From positions 62,001 through 126,000 of the forward strand of contig JAVJVK010000007.1 of assembly GCA_040221175.1 (NCBI GenBank): a stretch of DNA of 64,000 nucleotides. The letters run 5' to 3'. This stretch comes from Phycisphaerales bacterium (GTDB taxonomy: Bacteria; Planctomycetota; Phycisphaerae; Phycisphaerales; UBA1924). Shown one piece after another: positions 38,105 to 44,866 of the stretch. The notes below the pieces were generated by a model. That model worked only from the letters and a program-made list of their open reading frames with translations. It did not search any database and had not been told where the DNA came from. Positions within the stretch are counted from its first letter, which is position 1, and each line of letters begins with the position of its first letter. The position numbers and the translations under genes are program-made.

Positions 38105-39355
38105 ATGACCCCTCCCGTGAGCGCCCTGCACACCCACGAATCGAAGAACGACCGTACCGACGCGCCCACCTGGCAGCCCAAGGCCCCGCGCCTGGCCGTC
38201 GTGCCCCAGCTCCGCGAGCGGCTGCTCGACCGCACCGCCGCCTGGCTGGCCATGAGCGGCGTCACCCGCATCGCCCTGTACCCCGGCGGCCGCCACACGC
38301 GCGCCGTCATCCGCCAGCCCTGGCTCATGCACGGCATTCGCGTCACGGCGGTGCTCGACGACCAGCCCACGCGTGAGGCCATCGCCGGCGTGCCGGTGCT
38401 CTCGCCCGGCGAGGCTGCGCAGGACCCGACCTTCCAGGCGGTCGTCCTGAGCACCACCGAGCACGAGGAGGCCGTCGGCGAGCGTGCCCGATCGGTCTTC
38501 GCCGGCACCCCCGTGCGCATCGTTTCGCTCTACGTGCCCGACGACACGATCTGGGAAGCCGACGCCACGATCGAACGCCTCGTGGCCGGCGGGCTCTCGC
38601 TCGAGGACGCCCGCTGGCTTGTGACCAACCGCAGCGAGCGGCACGATGCGCTGCAAGCGATCATCCCGCCCGCCCGAACCGAGCTGCACGCCCGCCGGTA
38701 CGAGCTGGCCGCCGAGATCGCCAGGCAGCACGGGGCCGAACGCATCGCCGACGTCGCCAGCGGGACTGGCTATGGCTCGCGCCTCTTGCACATAATCGCC
38801 CGCGCACGGACCGACGGCGTCGACCTGGACGCCAACGCCGTCGACTACGCTTCGCGCGTGCACGGCTGCGCGGGCGCGTGCGCGTTCCACGCCGCCGACG
38901 CCTGCAACACGCCGCTCGCCTCGAACGCCTACGACCTGGCCGCCAGCTTCGAGACCATCGAGCACGTGCCGGACGCCACGGGCCTGCTCGTCGAGTTGCG
39001 ACGCATCGTCAGGCCCGGCGGGCGCCTGGTCATCAGTACGCCCAACCGGCTGGGCCCCACGCCCCACCACGTCCACGACTTCGGCTTCGCGGACTTCGGC
39101 GCGATGATCGAGAGCGGCTGGACGATCGAGCGTTGGATCGGCCAGAACCCCACCGACGAGGTCTACAGCCCCGACCTGCCTCCTGGGATGTGGCCGATCG
39201 ACCCCGTGGCCGCCCGCGACGAGCGATGGCCCGGCGGCGGGGGCAAACCCCAGTTCCTGATTGCCGTGGCGCGCAAGCACGACGGAAGTGCCGCGTCATC
39301 GACCTGCCATCTGGACGCCATCGTTTCGTGGATGCGCGCCCGGCCGGACGCATAG
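38105..39355 (+). CDS. Two-domain class I SAM-dependent methyltransferase
   Basis: The 416-residue protein has an N-terminal Rossmann-like segment (RIALYPGGRHTRAVIRQP, GIRVTAVLDDQPTREAIAGV) of the kind found in sugar-modifying proteins, and a C-terminal methyltransferase domain with motif I RIADVASGTGYGSRLL, motif II region TDGVDLDANAVDYAS and FETIEHVPDATGLLVELRRI. It probably methylates a carbohydrate or lipid acceptor made by its neighbours. ATG 38105 is the best start; upstream in-frame sequence overlaps the divergent promoter area. No ribosome site is clear. Confidence 0.75.
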   Translation: MTPPVSALHTHESKNDRTDAPTWQPKAPRLAVVPQLRERLLDRTAAWLAMSGVTRIALYPGGRHTRAVIRQPWLMHGIRVTAVLDDQPTREAIAGVPVLSPGEAAQDPTFQAVVLSTTEHEEAVGERARSVFAGTPVRIVSLYVPDDTIWEADATIERLVAGGLSLEDARWLVTNRSERHDALQAIIPPARTELHARRYELAAEIARQHGAERIADVASGTGYGSRLLHIIARARTDGVDLDANAVDYASRVHGCAGACAFHAADACNTPLASNAYDLAASFETIEHVPDATGLLVELRRIVRPGGRLVISTPNRLGPTPHHVHDFGFADFGAMIESGWTIERWIGQNPTDEVYSPDLPPGMWPIDPVAARDERWPGGGGKPQFLIAVARKHDGSAASSTCHLDAIVSWMRARPDA

Positions 39356-39483
39356 CCCCGACCCACGCCGAACAAATCATGTGATCGCTCTCAGACCGCT
39401 CGGCAACTCCCCGCGCGGCGCGATGATTGTCGCCAACGCCGGAACATCGATGCGGACCGGCCCGTTCCACGTGGTACCTTCAG

Positions 39484-39503
39484 GTCGCACGAGACAGTGC
39501 GAC
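39484..39503 (+). promoter_or_regulatory. 7-bp perfect inverted repeat (possible operator)
   Basis: GTCGCAC-GAGACA-GTGCGAC lies 50 bp upstream of the GC-dockerin gene at 39553. Two direct TATGG repeats follow at 39510 and 39525. Confidence 0.45.
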
Positions 39504-39552
39504 AACCAATATGGCGACACCCAGTATGGTCCGAGAAAGAGAGGCATCCATC

Positions 39553-40572
39553 ATGCGCACCATTGCAACCATTTCCGCCGCGGCCGGCCTTGCCACCGCC
39601 GCCCACGCACAATTCACCACCGGCATCACCAAGCCCGTCTTCGGCGAGAACCAGCCCGAGGCCTACTTCAACCTGGGCGACACCAACACGCTCCTGTTCG
39701 ACATCGAGACCGACCTGGGCCTGCCCGCCACCGCGCCCGGCTTTACGGGATTGGCCGGCGATGATCGCAACCGGCGCTTCTTCGCCACCGTGCGCAACGG
39801 TCCCAACGACGACGTCTACGAGTTCAGCTACGACGACCTGTTCAACCCCACCAAGCTCGTCGAGACCCAGGACGCCGCCGGCAACGACATCTCCATCGAC
39901 GGCCTGGCCTACGACACCGACACCGGCATCCTTTATGGCACGCGCACGCTGGGCAGCGGTGGCCAGCCCGAGGGCCTCTTCGCCATCGACCTGGCCACCG
40001 GCGTGCTCACGCTCGTGCTCGACTACCAGGACACCAGCAGCACCTACACCATCGGCGGCATCGACTTCAACGAGGACGACGGGCTGATCTACCTGGCCGA
40101 CGACGACGAAACCGGCGGCCGCTGGATCTACAGCGTCGATCCGCTCGACCCCACCGCCGGGCTGACCGAGGTCGTGCGATTCCCCGATATCGTCACCGAC
40201 GTCGACGGCCTGGCCGCCGGCGGGGGCGAGGTCTTCCTGCTGACCGACAACGCCGACGCCAACGGCGGCGTGCACCACATCTACAACCTCGCCGACGGCA
40301 CGTTCTCCACGGCCGACTCGCCCTACCCCGCGCCCGCGGGCAGCCCCATCGCCCCCAACCCCACCGGCGGGGCGGCCTACACGCCCAACCTGCTCGATGT
40401 CGGCGGCTGCCGCGCCGACATCGACGGCGACGGCGAGCTGACCCTCTTCGACTTCCTCGAGTTCCAGAACCTCTTCGACGCGGGCGACCTGGCCGCCGAC
40501 TTCGACGAGGACGGCGAACTGACGCTGTTCGACTTCCTGGCCTTCCAGAACGAGTTCGACGCGGGCTGCTGA
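39553..40572 (+). CDS. Secreted propeller-like protein with GC-type dockerin tail
   Basis: The 339-residue product starts MRTIATISAAAGLATAAHAQ, a signal peptide. The body has short repeats in which a measured quantity or event is described by strands such as TGLAGDDRNRRFFATVRNG, GLAYDTDTGILYGTRTLG and GIDFNEDDGLIYLADDD, a six-bladed propeller-like pattern. The tail has two dockerin loops (DIDGDGELTLFDFLEFQN and ADFDEDGELTLFDFLAFQ) and ends in Gly-Cys. Note the DEDG instead of DGDG in the second loop. ATG 39553 is preceded by GAAAGAGAGG. A terminator follows at 40610. Confidence 0.8.
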   Translation: MRTIATISAAAGLATAAHAQFTTGITKPVFGENQPEAYFNLGDTNTLLFDIETDLGLPATAPGFTGLAGDDRNRRFFATVRNGPNDDVYEFSYDDLFNPTKLVETQDAAGNDISIDGLAYDTDTGILYGTRTLGSGGQPEGLFAIDLATGVLTLVLDYQDTSSTYTIGGIDFNEDDGLIYLADDDETGGRWIYSVDPLDPTAGLTEVVRFPDIVTDVDGLAAGGGEVFLLTDNADANGGVHHIYNLADGTFSTADSPYPAPAGSPIAPNPTGGAAYTPNLLDVGGCRADIDGDGELTLFDFLEFQNLFDAGDLAADFDEDGELTLFDFLAFQNEFDAGC

Positions 40573-40609
40573 ACGCAGCGAGGACAGACAACCCTCCAAT
40601 TGCAAGACA

Positions 40610-40633
40610 GCCGCCCCTCGGGCGGCCTTTCTT
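40610..40633 (+). terminator. Rho-independent terminator
   Basis: GCCGCCC-CTC-GGGCGGC (40610-40626) is followed by CTTTCTT, 38 bp after the GC-dockerin stop codon. Confidence 0.75.
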
Positions 40634-40654
40634 ATGGCGTGTTCCAAGCTTCGC

Positions 40655-41530
40655 CTAGGGGCACCCGGCGTCAAACGCGTTCTGGAACGCAAGGAAGTCG
40701 AAGAGCGTCAGCTCGTCATCGCCGTCAAAGTCCGCGGCGAGATCGCCCGCGTCGAACAGGGTCTGGAACGCAAGGAAGTCGAACAGGGTCAGCGCGCCGT
40801 CGCCGTCGAGATCTGCAATGCACGCCCCGGCCTCGAAGAGCGTCGCCTCGAAGAAGTAGCTCGCGGCGGCCAGGCTGTCGCTGACTTCTTCGAAGCCCTC
40901 GGTCTGGTCGCGTGCCGTCGCCGCGATACGTAGCTCGTACGCGCCGGGATCGAGGTCGACCTCGATGGGCGCCACGGGCCGCAGCAGCAGCCGCGTCCCG
41001 ATGTCATCCAGCACGGCCTCGACCTCGAACTCGATCTCGAACGTGTCGGTGTTGTGCAGTCGGATCGACGCGCCCGCATCGCCGGGGCGATCGCGCGAGA
41101 CCTCGCCATCGAACGCGCGATCGACCAGCAGCTCGAAGTCCTCGATGAGCAGCGTTGCCGAAGCGGCGGTGACGAACCGCACGCGGTACCAACTCGTGGC
41201 ATACGCATCACCAGATCCCTGGATGAAGAGCTGCGCGACGGCCGAACCGGACGCCTCGATCACGTCGCCATCGGGATCGGGCTCGAACACGCTGGTCTGC
41301 TCGGCGCGTGACCGATTGGACGCGAAGGGCGGGATGGCTGCCAGGGCCGAAACCGACTCGACAAAGTCTCCAGGCTCCATCGAAGTCACCAAGTCACGGT
41401 CGAACAACGGGTCGTCGGACACAAACGAGAAAGCCTCGGCCTCAACCACCCGGCTGATCTCGCGATCCTGGGCGAGGGTCTGACCGGCCATCGCTACCGA
41501 CGCACCGAGGGCGATCATCCATCTCCGCAT
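40655..41530 (-). CDS. Secreted protein with GC-type dockerin tail
   Basis: The 291-residue product has a signal peptide (MIALGASVAMAGQTLA), a beta-rich body with no recognised domain (SWYRVRFVTAASATLLIEDF, FEIEFEVEAVLDDIGTRLLL), and two dockerin loops (DLDGDGALTLFDFLAFQ and ADFDGDDELTLFDFLAFQ) ending in Gly-Cys-Pro. ATG 41530 is preceded by a near-perfect AGGAGGT and, further up, TACAAT. The second loop has DGDD where its paralogues have DGDG, so calcium binding may be weakened. Confidence 0.8.
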   Translation of the reverse strand: MRRWMIALGASVAMAGQTLAQDREISRVVEAEAFSFVSDDPLFDRDLVTSMEPGDFVESVSALAAIPPFASNRSRAEQTSVFEPDPDGDVIEASGSAVAQLFIQGSGDAYATSWYRVRFVTAASATLLIEDFELLVDRAFDGEVSRDRPGDAGASIRLHNTDTFEIEFEVEAVLDDIGTRLLLRPVAPIEVDLDPGAYELRIAATARDQTEGFEEVSDSLAAASYFFEATLFEAGACIADLDGDGALTLFDFLAFQTLFDAGDLAADFDGDDELTLFDFLAFQNAFDAGCP

Positions 41531-41624
41531 GCGTTACCTCCTGCGGGCATTGTACCGAGTTCCGCCCGGATCACGATGGAGACTTCGAGAAGACGGCCGC
41601 ACGCCCTTCCTACCCTCCACGCTT

Positions 41625-42710
41625 ATGACCAGCCATACCCCCCCTGGAAGGGCCCGCATCCTCACCGGCGACACCCCCACCGGCCAGCTCCACCTGGGGC
41701 ACCTGGTGGGCAGCCTCGAGAGCCGCGTTGCGTCGCAGGACGAGTACGACTGCTACTTCCTCATCGCCAACATGCACGCGTACACGACCAGGGCCGACAA
41801 GCCCGAGGGCATCCGCGAGAGCACCTTCGAGATCGTCAAGGACTGGCTGGCCGTCGGCATCGATCCGCAGCGCAGCACCTTCGTCCTGCAAACGGAAGTC
41901 CCCGCCATCGCCGAGCTCACATGGTTCTTCGCGATGCTCTTGCCCTTCAACCGCGTGATGAAGAACCCGACCTTGAAGACCGAGATCAAGGACAAGGACC
42001 TGGGCGATACGTACTCGTTTGGCTTCCCCATGTACGCCGTCGGCCAGTGCGCCGACATCCTCGCGTTCCGGCCGCAGCTCATCCCCGTCGGAGAAGACCA
42101 GGTCGCCCACATCGAGATGTGCCGCGAGGCGGCGCGCCGCTTCAACCAGGTCTACTGCGGCGTCGACCCGCACGCCGAGGATGCTGAACACGAATCACTC
42201 GGCGGCGTGTTCCCGATCCCCGCCGCGAAAATGGGACGCATCGGCAGGCTCGTCGGCACCGACGGCAAGCAGAAGATGTCCAAGAGCCTCAACAACGCCA
42301 TCTTCCTCACCGACACCTTCAAGCAGATCAAGAAGAAGATGGGCCAGCTCTACACCGGCCGGCAGACCATGGACGAGCCCGGCGACATCGACAACGCCCT
42401 GTTCGAGTACGTCCGCGCCTTCATCCGCGACGAAACCAGAGTCAAGGAACTCGAAACCAGGTACGCCGCCGGCGACAACATCGGCGACGGCCACATCAAG
42501 GTCGAGGTCGCCCAGGCCATCGACGAGCTGATCGCGCCCATCAGGGAGAAACGCGCCGAGCTCGCGGGCGAGGCGGGCGACAAGGTTGTGCTCGAGATCC
42601 TCCGCGAGCACGCGGCCAAAGCGAACGCGGTGGCGGAAGACACGCTCGCAAGAGCCAAGGCGGCGATGAAGCTGAACTTCTTCGGGCGAGAGCTGCGGTT
42701 CCCGAAGTAG
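41625..42710 (+). CDS. trpS: Tryptophanyl-tRNA synthetase
   Basis: This 361-residue class I synthetase has the HIGH-type motif TGQLHLGHLVGSL near residue 18 and the KMSKS motif in GKQKMSKSLNNAI near residue 210. The intervening SFGFPMYAVGQCADILAF and PVGEDQVAHIEMCREAARRF are typical of TrpRS. ATG 41625 gives the normal start next to the Rossmann fold. An in-frame ATG at 41529 adds 32 residues of promoter-derived sequence. No T-box or clear ribosome site is seen. The 3' end lies next to an inverted-repeat element at 42719. Confidence 0.95.
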   Translation: MTSHTPPGRARILTGDTPTGQLHLGHLVGSLESRVASQDEYDCYFLIANMHAYTTRADKPEGIRESTFEIVKDWLAVGIDPQRSTFVLQTEVPAIAELTWFFAMLLPFNRVMKNPTLKTEIKDKDLGDTYSFGFPMYAVGQCADILAFRPQLIPVGEDQVAHIEMCREAARRFNQVYCGVDPHAEDAEHESLGGVFPIPAAKMGRIGRLVGTDGKQKMSKSLNNAIFLTDTFKQIKKKMGQLYTGRQTMDEPGDIDNALFEYVRAFIRDETRVKELETRYAAGDNIGDGHIKVEVAQAIDELIAPIREKRAELAGEAGDKVVLEILREHAAKANAVAEDTLARAKAAMKLNFFGRELRFPK

Positions 42711-42718
42711 CCCTTCTT

Positions 42719-42803
42719 ACGAACCCCTGCCGTGAGGCAGGGGGTACGGCAACACGAGCCGCGCCCGCGCTATCATGCCCCCTCGCTCATGCGAGGGGTT
42801 CGT
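42719..42803. repeat. Composite inverted-repeat element (two hairpins within a 10-bp outer stem)
   Basis: ACGAACCCCT (42719-42728) pairs perfectly with AGGGGTTCGT (42794-42803). Inside, CCCCTGCC-GTGA-GGCAGGGG (42724-42743) and CCCCTCGC-TCAT-GCGAGGGG (42779-42798) form two 8-bp hairpins with tetraloops. The element lies between the convergent stops of trpS and the ribbon membrane gene. It may be a REP/BIME-like element or a bidirectional terminator. Confidence 0.7.
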
Positions 42804-43438
42804 CAAGACGGCCGCGATTCGAGCCCACACTCCGGGCACGCCGAAACCCGCTCCCCCAACGCATACCCGCACGCCACGCACAACCCCCGCGCCCGCCGCC
42901 GCCGCGTGCGCCGCCAGCGCAGCAGTGCCATCGGCGTCAACGCGAGCGCGGCGTAGAAGAGGGTGTTGGCGAGTAAGCCGGGCCAGATCGGGCGCCAAGG
43001 AAAGGCGATGTCCTTGCCAGCGAGGGTCGCAGCAAGCAAGCCTTGCGAATGTTTGGCACTCGCCTCGCCATATCGTGTAACAATCCGCCCTTGTGCGGCG
43101 ATCGCCGGCCAGCCCGCCCGCCAGCACTCCACCCTGTCCGCAGAGGCCGTGTAGCGTGTGCGTGCGAATGCGGGCCTGGGATCGCCCGGCTTTGCGTCAA
43201 AGACGTCATCCGGCGGATAGCAGTTGCTCAGCCACCGCACACTGGCGGGATGCTCGAACTTGTACACGAGTACCACGTGATCGGCGCCCAGATAGAAACC
43301 CATCAATCCCGGGCCCGAATTCCGCGTATTCGCGGCTATCACCGCCGCCACCGGCACGCTCACCACCGCCAGCACCACCCCCACCAGCAGCGCCGCCAGC
43401 ACCATCCGCCATGTCAGCATGCGGTGCCGCCGGGTCAT
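42803..43438 (-). CDS. Membrane protein with C-terminal zinc ribbon
   Basis: The product (211 residues from ATG 43438) has an N-terminal membrane helix (WRMVLAALLVGVVLAVVSVP), a periplasmic-like middle, a second helix (LANTLFYAALALTPMALL), a basic stretch and a C-terminal ribbon CVACGYALGERVSACPECG. This ribbon type recurs in two other membrane proteins in the window and is common in planctomycetes. Earlier in-frame starts extend into array E and are not used. Function unknown; metal binding is inferred from the two CxxC pairs. Confidence 0.65.
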   Translation of the reverse strand: MTRRHRMLTWRMVLAALLVGVVLAVVSVPVAAVIAANTRNSGPGLMGFYLGADHVVLVYKFEHPASVRWLSNCYPPDDVFDAKPGDPRPAFARTRYTASADRVECWRAGWPAIAAQGRIVTRYGEASAKHSQGLLAATLAGKDIAFPWRPIWPGLLANTLFYAALALTPMALLRWRRTRRRRARGLCVACGYALGERVSACPECGLESRPS

Positions 43439-43506
43439 CGCCAAGCGTATCGCCCCAGTCAACGCCCCCAGGATCCTCCCGCCGAGCGTCCGTTCCGCCC
43501 AGCCGA

Positions 43507-43653
43507 GCGCACGAATCGTCATTTCGTGCGCTCGCGCGGACGATTCGTGGCCTCTGGTGGCCGCGCCGGGGGCACGGATCACCAGAGAGTGCGCATTCTC
43601 GGACCATCAGAGCGCTCGGATTGCCGGCGCTTGCCCACGCCGCGACGATCCGG
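43507..43653. repeat. Degenerate 21-bp tandem array E (about seven units)
   Basis: Seven 21-bp units start at 43507. Similarity between neighbours is weak, but alternate units pair (GCGCACGAATCG / GCGCTCGCGCGGACG and so on), giving translated heptads such as RTIRALGLP in one frame. The array occupies the divergent gap between the ribbon gene (start 43438) and miaA (start 43677). I treat it as non-coding. Confidence 0.55.
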
Positions 43654-43664
43654 GCCGCCCTGTT

Positions 43665-43670
43665 TATCTT
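43665..43670 (+). promoter_or_regulatory. Probable -10 box for leaderless miaA transcript
   Basis: TATCTT is followed by six bases and then the GTG start at 43677; no ribosome site. Confidence 0.45.
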
Positions 43671-43676
43671 TCTGCC

Positions 43677-44663
43677 GTGAACGCCCGCCCCCGCATCCCC
43701 GTCATCGCCGGCCCAACAGCCGGCGGCAAGACGAGCCTGGCGATTGCCTGCTCGAAGCTGGCCGAGGCGCGGGAGCTCGTGTCGAGGGGCGCGGCGCAGG
43801 TCATCTCCGCCGACGCGTTCCAGGTCTACCGCGGGCTCGACATCGCCAGCGCCAAGCCGTCCCTCGAAGAACGCCAGGGCGTGGAGCACCACCTGATCGA
43901 CATCGTCGAGCCAACGGAGCCCTTCACCGTCGCCCAGTGGCTTGAGTTGGCGACGCAGACCATCGACGAGATCGAATCACGGGGCGGCTGGCCCATCGTC
44001 GCCGGCGGCACGCACCTCTATATCAAGGCCCTGATCGACGGCCTCTTCGAGGGCCCGCCCGCCGACGAAGCGTTGCGCGAAGAACTCCGCGCGATGCCCG
44101 CCGCCGAACGCCGGGCCGAGCTCGAGCGCGTCGACGCCAGGGCCGCCCAGCGCATCCACCCCGCCGACGAGCGCCGCACCATCCGCGCGCTGGAGGTCTT
44201 CCGCCTCACCGGCACGCCCATCAGCGAGCACCAGGGCCAGTGGGACAGCAACACGAACCCCCTCGCCGATCGGCTGCTGCTGGTCACCCTGCACTGGGAG
44301 ACGCAGGCCATCAACCGCCGCATCAACGCCCGGGTGAAGCAGATGGTCGAGCAGGGGCTGGTCGAGGAGACCCGCCGGCTGCTGGACTCGGGAAACCTCG
44401 GCCCCCAGGCGGGCCAGGCCCTGGGCACGAAGCAGGTCGCGGCATATCTCACCGGACCGAGTCAATCCGGATTTTCCCTCGACGACGCCATCGAGCGGAC
44501 GAAGATCGAGACCCGCCGATTCGCCAAGAACCAGCGCACCTGGCTGCGCCGATTGGCCGCCGGGCCGGGCGAAACGCCCAAACGCCTGGCGATCCATCCC
44601 GATGGCCAGGACGCCGGCGAGATGTCGCAAGCCATTGTCTTAGCATGCTTTATGGCCGATTGA
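43677..44663 (+). CDS. miaA: tRNA dimethylallyltransferase
   Basis: The 328-residue enzyme transfers a dimethylallyl group to A37 of tRNAs that read UNN codons. Motifs: P-loop AGPTAGGKTSLAIA near residue 10, DAFQVYRGLDIASAKP (family DSxQVYRxMDIGTAKP), GGTHLYIKALIDGLFEGP, and the C-terminal TKIETRRFAKNQRTWLRRL. GTG 43677 gives the normal N-terminus directly before the P-loop; upstream codons in frame run through array E. TATCTT lies six bases upstream, suggesting a leaderless mRNA. Confidence 0.95.
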   Translation: MNARPRIPVIAGPTAGGKTSLAIACSKLAEARELVSRGAAQVISADAFQVYRGLDIASAKPSLEERQGVEHHLIDIVEPTEPFTVAQWLELATQTIDEIESRGGWPIVAGGTHLYIKALIDGLFEGPPADEALREELRAMPAAERRAELERVDARAAQRIHPADERRTIRALEVFRLTGTPISEHQGQWDSNTNPLADRLLLVTLHWETQAINRRINARVKQMVEQGLVEETRRLLDSGNLGPQAGQALGTKQVAAYLTGPSQSGFSLDDAIERTKIETRRFAKNQRTWLRRLAAGPGETPKRLAIHPDGQDAGEMSQAIVLACFMAD

Positions 44664-44866
44664 CCACACGTTGCCGACAGGCTGCCAACACGCCATCTCT
44701 CCGGCCGGGGCGAATATCGGCGGGCTCGGCGGGGGTTCTGGGCCGATGGAAGGACATCGCACGCCCCGGGGCGGGCCGGCGCTTGACAATGCCGCGGCCG
44801 GCTCCTTCCGTGTCTGCGACCACCCGAACCGCGGGGAAACTACCCACTTGCCCCGAAGCGAACTCC

